Assembly: GCA_031732795.1 (NCBI GenBank)
Contig: JAVMKC010000115.1
Span: 141,453 to 205,452 of the forward strand
Direction: 5' to 3'
DNA length: 64,000 bases
Source of the DNA: Accumulibacter sp031732795
GTDB lineage: Bacteria > Pseudomonadota > Gammaproteobacteria > Burkholderiales > Rhodocyclaceae
A program made the position numbers and the translations under genes. Position 1 is the first letter of the stretch. Every line of letters starts with the position of its first letter. The notes beneath the pieces were generated by a model. It made no database searches. It saw nothing but the letters and a program-made list of their open reading frames with translations, and was not told where the DNA came from. Of the stretch, positions 52,452-61,807 are shown one piece after another.

Positions 52452-54564
52452 CCTTGAGTTGCTCGATCAGTTCGGCCTGTGCCGAGTGCGGACTGGTGCG
52501 CGAACCACGACGCAGGTGGTAACTGCCGTCGGGGTTCAACTCCCACGCCTGCTGGTTGTCGTTCAGATAAATCTGCAACCCTTCGGCGATCACCCGCCGT
52601 TTCAACTTGCGGTCGAGAACCGGGAACGCCAGTTCGATGCGTCGGAAGAAGTTGCGTTCCATCCAGTCGGCGCTGGATAGATACACTTTCTCCTCGCCAC
52701 CGGCGTGGAAGTAGAACACCCGGTGATGTTCGAGCTGCCGGCCGATGATCGAACGGACGGTGATGTTTTCCGAGAGTCCCTTGACACCGGCGCGCAGACC
52801 GCAAACGCCGCGTACGATCATGTCGATCTTGACGCCCGCCTGAGAGGCGTCGTACAGCGCGGCGATCGTTTCCGGTTCGAGCAGCGAATTCATCTTGGCG
52901 ATGATCCGGGAGCGTTTGCCGGCACGGGCGGCTTCGGCTTCGGCACGGATGCCGGCGACGACGTTGGCCTGCAGGCTGAACGGCGCCTGCCAGAGATGGG
53001 TCAGCGTCTGCGCCAGGCCGAGACCGGTGAGCTGCTTGAAGACCTCGTTGGTGTCGTTGCCGATGTCCTCATTGCAGGTCAACAACCCGAAATCGGAGTA
53101 GATCCGGGCGGTTTTCGGGTGATAGTTGCCGGTGCCGAGATGAACGTAGCGCCGCAGGATGCTGCCGGATTTGCCTTCCTCGCGGCGGACGACCATCAAC
53201 ATCTTGGCGTGCGTCTTGTAGCCGACGACCCCGTAGACGACGTGCGCGCCGACTTCCTCGAGCCGGGTGGCCCAGCCGATGTTCGCTTCTTCGTCGAAGC
53301 GGGCCATCAGTTCGACGACGACGGTGACTTCCTTGCCGTTCTGCGCCGCGCGCAGCAGCGATTGCATCAATACCGAATCGGTGCCGGTACGGTAGACGGT
53401 CATCTTGATCGCCACCACCTGCGGGTCGAGCGCCGATTGTTCGAGCAGGTCGATCACCGGCGTGAAGCTCTGGTACGGATGATGAAGCAGGATGTCACCG
53501 CCGCGGATGGCGTCGAAAACGCTATGGCATTTATGCAGGGCTTTCGGCAGCCCCGGGTTGAACGGCTGGAATTTCAGATCGTTGCGCAAAACCCAGTCCG
53601 GCACCTGCATCAGTCGCGCCAGGTTGACCGGACCGGCAACGCGATACAGATCGCTCTCGCTGAGATTGAATTGACCGAGCAGGAATTCGATCATCGCGTC
53701 CGAGCAGTTGTCGGCAACCTCCAGGCGTACCGCGTCGCCGAAGTTGCGTTGCGGCAGTTCGCCCTGGATCTTGGTCCGCAGGTTCTTGACTTCCTCCTCA
53801 TCGACGAACAGGTCGCTGTTGCGGGTGACGCGGAATTGATAGCAACCGAGCACCTTCATGCCGGCGAACAGCTCATGGACGAATTCGTGCAGGATCGACG
53901 ACAGGAAGACGAAGGTGTATTCGCTGCTACCCAGTTCGCGCGGCAGGCGGATCACCCGCGGCAGAACGCGCGGCGCCTGGACGATGGCTGCGCCGGAACT
54001 CCGGCCGAAAGCGTCGCGTCCTTCGAGTTCGACGGCGAAATTCAGGCTCTTGTTCAACACGCGCGGAAAAGGATGCGACGGATCGAGACCGATCGGCGTG
54101 ATCACCGGCATCACTTCACGGAAGAAGAAGTCGCGGATCCATTCGCGCTGCGCCGGGTTCCAGTCCAAACGCTTGTCGAAGTGGATGCTTTCCTTGGCCA
54201 TCGCCGGCAGGATCTCATCGTTGAGGAGCGAGTACTGCTCCTTGACCAGCGCGTGCGTCTCGTCGCTGACCAACTGATAGACTTCGCGGGCGGTCTTGCC
54301 GTCGGTGGTGATCGCCACCGAACCGAGCTTCAACTGCTCCTTGATCCCGGCGACGCGGATTTCGAAGAATTCGTCGAGGTTGCTGCTGACGATGCACAGA
54401 AAACGCAGACGTTCGAGCAAGGGAGTGCGCGGGTTTTTCGCCTGATACAACACCCGTTTGTTGAAACCGAGCAGGCCCATCTCACGGTTCTGGAAATAAT
54501 CCGCAGGAAAGCCGCTGGGTGAATGCACGGTGGGAGTCTCGGAGGTCTGGGAATCAGTGGTCAT
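52447..54564 (-). CDS. ppk1: Polyphosphate kinase 1
   Basis: Makes inorganic polyphosphate from ATP. The 705-aa membrane-associated protein matches the family length. FLCIVSSNLDEFFEIRVAG near 55-73 (N domain), HPYQSFTPVIDLLEQSALDP near 368-387, the autophosphorylation region RRYVHLGTGNYHPKTARIY near 462-480 and LSSADWMERNFFRRIELAFP near 625-644 are all seen. It is divergent from ppx. Its end merges into the dispersed repeat. Confidence 0.96.
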   Translation of the reverse strand: MTTDSQTSETPTVHSPSGFPADYFQNREMGLLGFNKRVLYQAKNPRTPLLERLRFLCIVSSNLDEFFEIRVAGIKEQLKLGSVAITTDGKTAREVYQLVSDETHALVKEQYSLLNDEILPAMAKESIHFDKRLDWNPAQREWIRDFFFREVMPVITPIGLDPSHPFPRVLNKSLNFAVELEGRDAFGRSSGAAIVQAPRVLPRVIRLPRELGSSEYTFVFLSSILHEFVHELFAGMKVLGCYQFRVTRNSDLFVDEEEVKNLRTKIQGELPQRNFGDAVRLEVADNCSDAMIEFLLGQFNLSESDLYRVAGPVNLARLMQVPDWVLRNDLKFQPFNPGLPKALHKCHSVFDAIRGGDILLHHPYQSFTPVIDLLEQSALDPQVVAIKMTVYRTGTDSVLMQSLLRAAQNGKEVTVVVELMARFDEEANIGWATRLEEVGAHVVYGVVGYKTHAKMLMVVRREEGKSGSILRRYVHLGTGNYHPKTARIYSDFGLLTCNEDIGNDTNEVFKQLTGLGLAQTLTHLWQAPFSLQANVVAGIRAEAEAARAGKRSRIIAKMNSLLEPETIAALYDASQAGVKIDMIVRGVCGLRAGVKGLSENITVRSIIGRQLEHHRVFYFHAGGEEKVYLSSADWMERNFFRRIELAFPVLDRKLKRRVIAEGLQIYLNDNQQAWELNPDGSYHLRRGSRTSPHSAQAELIEQLKA

Positions 54565-54701
54565 CGGTCTATTCCGTCAGGATTAAAAAGATTGGTTTGG
54601 CGTCAATTCGACGATCTGCATATTACAGCGATCATTTGTTTGCTTGACAGTCTGTGCCGTCATTTCGCTCCGTAATGTCGACCAAAGGCGGTTTCGATGG
54701 C

Positions 54702-54728
54702 TTGGACGGGCGATCGACACCCGTCCAA
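54702..54728. promoter_or_regulatory. 9-bp perfect inverted repeat between ppk1 and ppx
   Basis: TTGGACGGG (54702-54710) and CCCGTCCAA (54720-54728) are exact inverse complements around a 9-base spacer, directly followed by TAAAAT (54733-54738). It could be a protein-binding site or a leader hairpin for ppx. No convincing PhoB box was found to explain it. Confidence 0.5.
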
Positions 54729-54811
54729 ATGGTAAAATCGCAGACCGCCGAATGGTTTGCGCCGGCTTGTTCGCCTGCCATTTTTCCTCCACTCACAGCC
54801 ATTAATCATCG

Positions 54812-56347
54812 ATGAGCTACGAATTGATCGCCGGAGTCGACCTCGGGTCCAATAGTTTTCGCTTACAGGTCGGCCGCATCGTCGGCGACCGCATCCATCC
54901 GCTGGATACTCTCAAGGAGCCGGTGCGTCTCGGCGCCGGGCTGACCCGGGAAAAACTTCTCGATCATGCCTCGCAACAGCGGGCGATCGACGCCCTGCGC
55001 CGTTTCGGCGAGCGTTTGCGCAGCTTCGCGCCGGAGACCGTCCGTGCGGTGACCACCGACGCGATGCGTGTTGCCCGCAATTCGCATCTGGTGTTGCCGC
55101 TGGCCGAAGCGGCGCTCGGTTTTCCGATCGAACTGATTGGTGGCCGCGAGGAAGCGCGTCTGATCTTCATCGGTGCCTCGAATGCGCTGCCGGTGGCCGG
55201 CCACCGTCGGCTGGTGGTGGATATCGGCGGCGGTTCGACGGAATTCATCATCGGTGAAAATACCGTGCCGCTGATGATGGAATCGTTGTTCATGGGCTGT
55301 ATCAGCTACCGGCAACGCTTTTTCCCGGAAGGCCGGGTCGACAAGAAACGGATGCAGGCCGCCGAAGTGGCAGCGGCGCGGGAAATCGAGACCATCGCTG
55401 CCGATTATCGTCGCCTGGGTTGGCACGAAGCCGTCGGATCGTCGGGGTCGGCGCAGGAGATTGCTGACATTCTCGACGCCAACGGCTTGAATCCGGCAGG
55501 AATGAGCGGCATCAGCCGGGAAGGACTCGGCAAACTGCGCCAGTTGCTGATCCAGGCTGGTTCGGCCGAAGCGTTGGGTTTGCAGGGCATGCGCAACGAC
55601 CGGGTGGCGATTCTGCCCGGCGTGCTGGCGATCATGTGCGCCGTTTTTTCGGAGCTGGAGATCGAGCACATGACTTATACCGACGGTGCTCTGCCGCTCG
55701 GCGTGCTTTACGACCTGCTCGGCCGTTTCGAACATCATGACACCCGCGACCAGACGGTCGTCCAGTTCGTGCGGCGTTATCAGGCCGACGAAGAGCAGAT
55801 CATCCGTGTCGAACGCACCGCGCTGACTCTGCTCGGTCAGTTGATTCAGCTCGACGCGCCGGAAAACGAAAACGATGCGCATTTTTTGCGCTGGGCGACC
55901 TCCTTGCACGAGATCGGCGTTTCGGTGGCTCACAACGAGGCGCACAAGCATGGCGCTTACATCCTGACGCATGCCGACATGCCCGGTTTTTCCAAGCGCG
56001 ACCAGGCGCGGCTGGCGTTATTGGTGCTCGGGCAACGCGGCAAATTGCAGAAATTGGCCGCGATGCCGGTCGGCGATCCGAACTGGCGGTTGGTGTTCTG
56101 TCTGCGTCTGGCGGTGCTGCTGCATCGTTCCCGCGAAGATCAGCCATGGCCGAATCTGCTGGTCCGGGAAATGCCGGTCGGTTTTCAGATCGATCTGCCG
56201 GAAGAGTGGCTGGACGCCAACCCGATGACCGCCGCGGCGCTCGATGACGAAACGATGCGCTGGCGGCGGGTCGGCATCCGCTTGCGAGTCAAAGCACTCG
56301 CCGATCAGCCGCCAACTGCCGTCGAGCCGGCGCGTAAGCCGATCTGA
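54812..56347 (+). CDS. ppx: Exopolyphosphatase Ppx/GppA family
   Basis: Releases phosphate from polyphosphate ends (or pppGpp to ppGpp). The 511-aa protein has the ASKHA ATPase-fold motifs GVDLGSNSFRLQVG near 8-21 and VVDIGGGSTEFIIGE near 135-149, and the helical C-terminal domain holds HEIGVSVAHNEAHKHGAYIL near 360-380. At this length it matches Ppx rather than the shorter GppA. It is divergent from ppk1 and shares a control region with it; the mla operon follows after 28 bp. Confidence 0.93.
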   Translation: MSYELIAGVDLGSNSFRLQVGRIVGDRIHPLDTLKEPVRLGAGLTREKLLDHASQQRAIDALRRFGERLRSFAPETVRAVTTDAMRVARNSHLVLPLAEAALGFPIELIGGREEARLIFIGASNALPVAGHRRLVVDIGGGSTEFIIGENTVPLMMESLFMGCISYRQRFFPEGRVDKKRMQAAEVAAAREIETIAADYRRLGWHEAVGSSGSAQEIADILDANGLNPAGMSGISREGLGKLRQLLIQAGSAEALGLQGMRNDRVAILPGVLAIMCAVFSELEIEHMTYTDGALPLGVLYDLLGRFEHHDTRDQTVVQFVRRYQADEEQIIRVERTALTLLGQLIQLDAPENENDAHFLRWATSLHEIGVSVAHNEAHKHGAYILTHADMPGFSKRDQARLALLVLGQRGKLQKLAAMPVGDPNWRLVFCLRLAVLLHRSREDQPWPNLLVREMPVGFQIDLPEEWLDANPMTAAALDDETMRWRRVGIRLRVKALADQPPTAVEPARKPI

Positions 56348-56375
56348 ACGATCGGACGGCCGGCGCGATCCTTGA

Positions 56376-57542
56376 ATGACAGCGGTTCGCGTCCGAGCAA
56401 TGCCGGTTAACGGTGAGGACACGCTGGCAGCGACGTTACGCGTTGCCGAGGCCGAAGGCGTCGTCCGCGTCGAACTGGCCGGCGAATGGACCCTGGCCGG
56501 TCTACCTACCCCGGTCACCGCCTTGCAAACCCGGTTGCGTGAGTTGGCGGCCCGGCCGGTGGAATGGCAGTTGCAAACCATCCTCCGGCTCGACAGCGCC
56601 GCGGCGCTGCTGCTCTGGCAGGCCTGGGGACGGCGCTGGCCGTCGGCGATCGCCTTGTCGGCGGCGCATCGTCAGGTCATCGAGCGCGCCGCCGCCGGCG
56701 CCGGAAGCGGTGACCGTCCGTCACCACCGGTGCGAGATCCGCTCTGGCCGTTGCTCGTTGTGGGCCGGCTGGTACTGAAGGCCGTCGATCACCTGCAGGG
56801 AATGATCGCGCTGTTCGGCCAGTTGATTCTCGATCTCGTCCATCTCTGTCGCCACCCAGGCGACATCCCCTGGCGCGAATTCTCGGCGCACCTCTACAAG
56901 AGCGGCGCGCAAGCCCTGCCGGTGACGACCTTGATCGGTTTTCTGATCGGCGTCGTCGTCTCGTATCTGGCCGCCCTGCAACTGAAATCACTCGGTGCCG
57001 ACGTGTTGATCGTCAATCTGTTGGGGATCGGCATCGTCCGCGAACTCGGCCCGGTATTGGTGGCGGTGCTGGTCGCCGGGCGTTCCGGATCGGCGATGAC
57101 CGCGCAGATCGGCGTGATGCGGGTCACCGAGGAAATCGATGCCCTGGCGACGATGGGCGTGTCGCGCAGCTTGCGACTGGTGTTGCCGAAAGTGCTGGCG
57201 TTGACGGTGGCGATGCCGCTGCTGGTCGTCTGGTGTTCGGTGACCGGCATCGTCGGCGGCATGATCTCCGCCAAGTTGCAGATGGATTTGTCGTATGGTT
57301 TTTTCATCGAGGCGCTGCCGCGGGTGGTGCCGGTGGCCAACTGGTGGATCGGTATCGCCAAAGGGGTGGTTTTCGGAGTGCTGATCTCCCTCATCGCCTG
57401 CCATTTCGGGTTGCGCGTCGCGCCGAACACCGAAAGTCTGTCGGCGCGGACCACGGCCGCGGTGGTGACCGCGATCACGGTGTCGATACTGGTCGACGCG
57501 GTTTTCGCCGTCCTGACTCGCGGCATCGGCATTCCATTGTGA
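56376..57542 (+). CDS. MlaE-type lipid ABC permease with N-terminal STAS-like domain
   Basis: A 388-aa protein. The first 100 residues resemble a STAS domain (VVRVELAGEWTLAGLPTPVT and ILRLDSAAALLLWQ near 66-79), and residues about 130-388 form the MlaE permease with LPVTTLIGFLIGVVVSYLAALQL, GIGIVRELGPVLVAVLVAGRSGSAMTAQIG and TEEIDALATMG. Permeases with a built-in STAS module replace the separate MlaB of E. coli. It is the first gene of the transporter operon. Confidence 0.9.
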   Translation: MTAVRVRAMPVNGEDTLAATLRVAEAEGVVRVELAGEWTLAGLPTPVTALQTRLRELAARPVEWQLQTILRLDSAAALLLWQAWGRRWPSAIALSAAHRQVIERAAAGAGSGDRPSPPVRDPLWPLLVVGRLVLKAVDHLQGMIALFGQLILDLVHLCRHPGDIPWREFSAHLYKSGAQALPVTTLIGFLIGVVVSYLAALQLKSLGADVLIVNLLGIGIVRELGPVLVAVLVAGRSGSAMTAQIGVMRVTEEIDALATMGVSRSLRLVLPKVLALTVAMPLLVVWCSVTGIVGGMISAKLQMDLSYGFFIEALPRVVPVANWWIGIAKGVVFGVLISLIACHFGLRVAPNTESLSARTTAAVVTAITVSILVDAVFAVLTRGIGIPL

Positions 57543-58309
57543 ACGGAGAGATCGGCAAAACGGACACGCCGGTGATCGCCGTCCGCGATCTGCATACCCA
57601 GTTCGGCGATCTGCTGGTCCATCGCGGCGTCGATCTGCGCGTCGACCGCGGTCAGGTGCTGGCGCTGGTCGGCGGTTCGGGCAGCGGCAAGACTACCTTG
57701 CTCCGGGCGATCGTCGGTCTGTCGGTTCCCAAGTCCGGCGAGGTCAGCTTGTTCGGTCAGCCGGTCCTCGATGCCGATCCGCTACGGCAGCGCGCGCTGC
57801 GTCGCCGCTTCGGCGTGTTGTTTCAACACGGCGCGCTGTTTTCGGCGTTGTCGGTACATGACAACATCGCCTTTCCGTTGCGCGAACTGCGGCGTTTCGA
57901 TGAAGCGCTGATCGACGATCTGGTGCGGCTGAAGCTGACGATGGTCGAACTCGAACCCCGACATGCGCGGTTGATGCCCGCCGAGTTGTCGGGAGGAATG
58001 GTCAAACGCGTCGCCCTGGCGCGAGCGCTGGCGCTGGAACCCGAATTACTGGTCCTCGACGAGCCGACCGCCGGTCTGGATCAGGACCGCAGTGCCAATT
58101 TCGTCCGGCTGATCGCCACCTTGCAGAAAGAATTGACATTCACGGTCTTGATGATCACTCACGATCTGGCTACCCTCGACGCCTTGGCCACGCGGCTGGC
58201 GGTGCTGGCCGATCAGCGCATCGTCGCTTGTGGAACGCCGGCCGAGGTGCGCACCGTCGCCCATCCGTTCATCGACAACTTCTTCGGTGTCGGACGTCCG
58301 GCGGGATGA
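57539..58309 (+). CDS. Lipid ABC transporter ATPase (MlaF-like)
   Basis: About 256 aa from the GTG overlapping the permease stop (GTGA). Walker A GGSGSGKTT near 43-51, signature LSGGMVKRVALARALA near 146-161 and Walker B LLVLDEPTAGLD near 168-179 are intact. It drives the MlaE-type permease, moving phospholipids between membranes. MlaD follows after 40 bp, across a tandem 11-bp repeat with AAGATCTA at 58314-58335. Confidence 0.93.
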   Translation: MNGEIGKTDTPVIAVRDLHTQFGDLLVHRGVDLRVDRGQVLALVGGSGSGKTTLLRAIVGLSVPKSGEVSLFGQPVLDADPLRQRALRRRFGVLFQHGALFSALSVHDNIAFPLRELRRFDEALIDDLVRLKLTMVELEPRHARLMPAELSGGMVKRVALARALALEPELLVLDEPTAGLDQDRSANFVRLIATLQKELTFTVLMITHDLATLDALATRLAVLADQRIVACGTPAEVRTVAHPFIDNFFGVGRPAG

Positions 58310-58349
58310 ACCAAGATCTAACGAAGATCTAGCGAAGGATAGGTTGGTC

Positions 58350-59309
58350 ATGGAAAATCGTTCGCATGCCCTGGCCGCAGGCTTGTTCGCCGTGCTGCTC
58401 GGTGCCGTCACCGCTCTGGCATTCTGGTGGTTCGGCGGCAGGCACGAGGCGACCCAGGAGTTTTATGTCGTCACCCGGCAAAACGTCACCGGGCTGAACC
58501 TGCAAGGGCAAGTCCGTTACCGCGGCATCCGGGTTGGTAAAGTGCAGGCGATCGATCTCGACCCGGACGATGCGGCGAACATCCTGGTGCGGATCAGCAT
58601 CAACAAATCGGTGCCGATGACCCATGGCACCACCGCCCGGCTCGGCTATCAGGGGATTACCGGCATCGCCCACATCCTGCTCGAACAGGAAGGTGGCGAT
58701 CTGACGCCCTTGCCGGGAGGCGCGCCGGTGGCGTCCCTGCTCGGCGGGAACCCGGTCTTGCCGCGTATCACCATGCGCCCGTCACTGATTCAGGAGCTCT
58801 CCGAGACCGGCGGTGCAACCTTGCGGCAGGCACGCGATCTGCTGGCCAACGCCAATGAAGTTCTGGATAGCCCAAGCTTCGACAACATCGTCGCCAACCT
58901 CGAAGCGACGACCGCCAGCACCCGAGCCATCGCCGCCCGGCTCGAACAACTGCTGACCCCGGCCAATGTCCGTTCGCTGCAGACGACTCTCGCGCATGCC
59001 GGGCAGGCGGCGGCCGAAGCGGCGCCGTTGATGAGCGAACTCCGCCAACTGACCGGGCGCTTGCGCCTGGTCAGCGAGCGGCTGGACAAACTGATCGCCG
59101 ATCCGGGCGGGCAGGGCGTCGGTACGCTGCTGCCACGACTCAACGATCTGGGCAATGATTTGACGGCCAACTCGCAACAACTCGGACGAGTGCTGCAAAT
59201 GCTCGAAGATTCGCCGCAGAGCCTGGTTTTCGGTCGACGCCCCCAGCCACCGGGGCCGGGCGAACCCGGGTTCGTCGTTCCCGGGTCGGACAGCAGAGCC
59301 AGGCCATGA
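58350..59309 (+). CDS. MlaD-type MCE-domain protein
   Basis: A 319-aa membrane-anchored substrate-binding subunit. One N-terminal helix (ALAAGLFAVLLGAVTALAFWWFG, near 8-30) is followed by the MCE domain, with LQGQVRYRGIRVGKVQAIDL near 52-71 and GYQGITGIAHILLEQ. A helical tail with repeated ANLEATTASTR-like heptads likely forms the barrel-extending coils seen in MCE proteins. It overlaps the following lipoprotein gene as ATGA. Confidence 0.9.
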   Translation: MENRSHALAAGLFAVLLGAVTALAFWWFGGRHEATQEFYVVTRQNVTGLNLQGQVRYRGIRVGKVQAIDLDPDDAANILVRISINKSVPMTHGTTARLGYQGITGIAHILLEQEGGDLTPLPGGAPVASLLGGNPVLPRITMRPSLIQELSETGGATLRQARDLLANANEVLDSPSFDNIVANLEATTASTRAIAARLEQLLTPANVRSLQTTLAHAGQAAAEAAPLMSELRQLTGRLRLVSERLDKLIADPGGQGVGTLLPRLNDLGNDLTANSQQLGRVLQMLEDSPQSLVFGRRPQPPGPGEPGFVVPGSDSRARP

Positions 59310-59941
59310 AAAAATCGGCGCTCGTTCCGCTGTTGTGGCTGCTCGTCGCCTGCGCCGATACCGGCCGGGCTCCGGCACAGAGCGAAGTCTATGATTTCGG
59401 CTTGCCGACGCCGCCGCTGCTCGACAGCGGACCGTGGTCGACGCTGGCGCTGGAAGTCAAGGTGCCGAACTGGCTCGACACCACCGCCGTCGCTTATCGC
59501 CTGCTTTACGACGACCCGCTCAAATGGCGGAGTTACGCGCACAGTCGCTGGGCGGCCTCACCCAGTCAATTGCTCGGCCAGCGCCTGCGTCATCGGTTGG
59601 CGCTCGTTGGCAACGCGGGTCCCGGAACGGGGCAATGCGTGCTGCGGGTGGAATTGCAAATGTTTTCGCAGATCTTCGTCGACCCGCAAAGCAGCCGCGG
59701 AGAGTTGCACGGCACGGCTCAGTTGTCCGACAGCCAACGGCGTGTAGTGGCGGAGCACCGGCTGACGATCCTTCGGGATGCGCTTTCGGCCGATGCCCGC
59801 GGTGGGGTTTCGGCGTTGGTCGCCACCGGTGACGAATTGACGCAACAGCTTGCAGAATGGTTGAATGATGCCGAAAAACGTGGCAGTCTGAATGACTGCC
59901 GTATGCAAGCCGTCAGTACACAGGCGGTGTCATCTCGATAA
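59306..59941 (+). CDS. ABC-type transport auxiliary lipoprotein
   Basis: A 211-aa lipoprotein. The signal ends in the lipobox LLVAC near 12-16, with Asp at +3 of the segment ADT, so outer or inner membrane retention is not certain. The body matches the auxiliary-lipoprotein family (PqiC/YrbC-like) that works with MCE transporters, probably bridging to the outer membrane. It closes the transporter operon permease-ATPase-MlaD-lipoprotein. Confidence 0.82.
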   Translation: MKKSALVPLLWLLVACADTGRAPAQSEVYDFGLPTPPLLDSGPWSTLALEVKVPNWLDTTAVAYRLLYDDPLKWRSYAHSRWAASPSQLLGQRLRHRLALVGNAGPGTGQCVLRVELQMFSQIFVDPQSSRGELHGTAQLSDSQRRVVAEHRLTILRDALSADARGGVSALVATGDELTQQLAEWLNDAEKRGSLNDCRMQAVSTQAVSSR

Positions 59942-59969
59942 TTTACCCACCGACAGGAGGATTCAGAGA

Positions 59970-61607
59970 ATGCAGAATATCTACAACCAAGGCCTCGATA
60001 AAAACACGGCCAACTACACCCCTCTGACTCCGCTGACTTTTATCGCCCGTACCGCCTACATCTATCCGGAACGCACAGCGGTGATTCATGGCCAGCGTCG
60101 TTTCACCTGGCTGCAAACCTACACCCGGGTGCGCCGGTTGGCCTCGGCCCTGGCCGATCACGGTATCGGCGAAGGAGACACCGTCGCGGTGATGCTCAAC
60201 AACACCCCGGAGATGATCGAGTGCCATTTCGGCGTACCGGTGCTCGGCGCGGTGTTGAACACGCTCAATACCCGCCTCGACGCCGAGACGATCGCCTTCA
60301 TGCTCGAGCATGGCGAAGCCAAGGTGCTGATCACCGATCGTGAATATTCGCCGACGGTGAAAAAAGCCCTGGCCGGCTTGCAACGGCCGCTGATCGTCAT
60401 CGATGTGGACGATCCCGAATACACCGGTCCGGGTGAGCGGCTGGGAACCTTGGAATATGAAGCGTTCGTCGCCGCCGGCAGCCCCGATTTCGTCTGGCGC
60501 GGACCAGGCGACGAATGGAACGCCATTTCGCTCAACTACACCTCGGGAACCACCGGCAACCCGAAAGGCGTCGTCTATCACCATCGCGGCGCCTATCTCA
60601 ATTCGATGAGCAATATCGTCAGTTGGGGTATGCGGCCACATTCGATCTACCTGTGGACCCTGCCGATGTTCCACTGCAACGGTTGGTGCTTCGTGTGGAC
60701 GATGGCCGCCAACGCCGGCACCAACGTCTGCCTGCGCCGGGTCGATCCAAAACTGATCTTCGAAGCCATCCGCGAGCACGGCGTGACCCACTACTGTGGC
60801 GCGCCGATCGTCCATAGCCTGATGGCCAATGCCCCGGCGGCAATGCGCGAGGGAATCAACCAGAAAGTTGCCGGACTGATCGCCGCCGCGCCGCCACCGG
60901 CGGCGGTGATCGAAGCCATGGCCAATATCGGCGTCGACCTGACGCACGTTTACGGATTGACCGAAACCTACGGCCCGGCTGCCGTTTGCGCCAAGCATGA
61001 ACACTGGGCGGGCCTGCCGCTGGCCGAGCAGGTCGATCTGAACGGTCGCCAAGGGGTCCGCTACCACGCTCAGGAAGGCATCACCGTCCGCGACCCGGCG
61101 ACGATGGAAGAAGTGCCGTGGGACGGCGAAACGATGGGCGAAATCATGTTCCGCGGCAACCTGACCATGAAAGGCTATCTCAAGAACCCGAAAGCCAGCG
61201 AAGAATCCTTCGCCGGCGGCTGGTACCACACCGGCGATCTGGCGGTGATGCATCCGGATGGCTACGTCAAGATCAAGGACCGCTCGAAAGACGTGATCAT
61301 CTCCGGCGGCGAAAACATTTCGTCGATCGAAGTCGAAGATGTGTTGTACAAGCATCCGGCGGTGATCGCCGCCGCCGTCGTCGCCACCCCCGACCCGACC
61401 TGGGGCGAAGTGCCCTGCGCCTTCCTCGAACTGCGCGACGGGGCCAGCGTCACCGAACAGGAAATCATCGACTTCTGCCGGCAGCACATGGCCCGCTTCA
61501 AGGTTCCCAAGCGGGTGGTGACGTGCATCCTGCCGAAAACCTCGACCGGCAAAATCCAGAAATACGTTCTGCGCGAACAAGCCAAATCATCGGCGGCGAT
61601 CGAATGA
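59970..61607 (+). CDS. AMP-forming acyl-CoA synthetase
   Basis: A 545-aa adenylate-forming ligase, likely for medium- or long-chain or substituted fatty acids. YTSGTTGNPKGVVYHHRGAY near 189-208 is the P-loop, VYGLTETYGPAAVC near 328-341, WYHTGDLAVMHPDGYVKIKDR near 419-439, and PKTSTGKIQKYVLRE near 523-537 holds the catalytic Lys. It is close to fadD3/DmdB-like enzymes, which suits the DmdC-like dehydrogenase earlier in the window. AGGAGG precedes the ATG at 59970. Confidence 0.88.
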   Translation: MQNIYNQGLDKNTANYTPLTPLTFIARTAYIYPERTAVIHGQRRFTWLQTYTRVRRLASALADHGIGEGDTVAVMLNNTPEMIECHFGVPVLGAVLNTLNTRLDAETIAFMLEHGEAKVLITDREYSPTVKKALAGLQRPLIVIDVDDPEYTGPGERLGTLEYEAFVAAGSPDFVWRGPGDEWNAISLNYTSGTTGNPKGVVYHHRGAYLNSMSNIVSWGMRPHSIYLWTLPMFHCNGWCFVWTMAANAGTNVCLRRVDPKLIFEAIREHGVTHYCGAPIVHSLMANAPAAMREGINQKVAGLIAAAPPPAAVIEAMANIGVDLTHVYGLTETYGPAAVCAKHEHWAGLPLAEQVDLNGRQGVRYHAQEGITVRDPATMEEVPWDGETMGEIMFRGNLTMKGYLKNPKASEESFAGGWYHTGDLAVMHPDGYVKIKDRSKDVIISGGENISSIEVEDVLYKHPAVIAAAVVATPDPTWGEVPCAFLELRDGASVTEQEIIDFCRQHMARFKVPKRVVTCILPKTSTGKIQKYVLREQAKSSAAIE

Positions 61608-61807
61608 GTGGTGGCGAAGAAATCGTCACCAGAAGACGAGATCCCCGGCGCGAGTGAACAACGCCGCGGATGGGCCGCATCATAGATTTCTTCACCACCG
61701 CTGAACTCACGCCATGCCGCCGGTCGAAAGCACCCCGGGCGGCCGGCATGGCGCGTTTCCCACCGCAGACGAAAAGAGAACGCAAAAGAAACACAAAGGA
61801 AAAACCC
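61608..61807. other. Gap between acyl-CoA synthetase and enoyl-CoA hydratase
   Basis: 200 bp with no gene. The start of the following gene is reached through a purine-rich AAAGGAAAAA leader. Confidence 0.5.

Noticed and set aside
52705..54522. A 605-codon open frame antisense to ppk1
   Set aside because: Complement of the ppk1 gene, whose conserved motifs settle the strand.
54622..54650. PhoB box before ppk1 (CTGTCAA and CTGTAAT 22 bp apart on the minus strand)
   Set aside because: The two outer repeats fit but the middle 11-bp unit does not, and the second overlaps a possible -10. Too weak to claim.
59943..61580. A 545-codon open frame antisense to the acyl-CoA synthetase
   Set aside because: The opposite strand holds all adenylate-forming-enzyme motifs; this frame has none.
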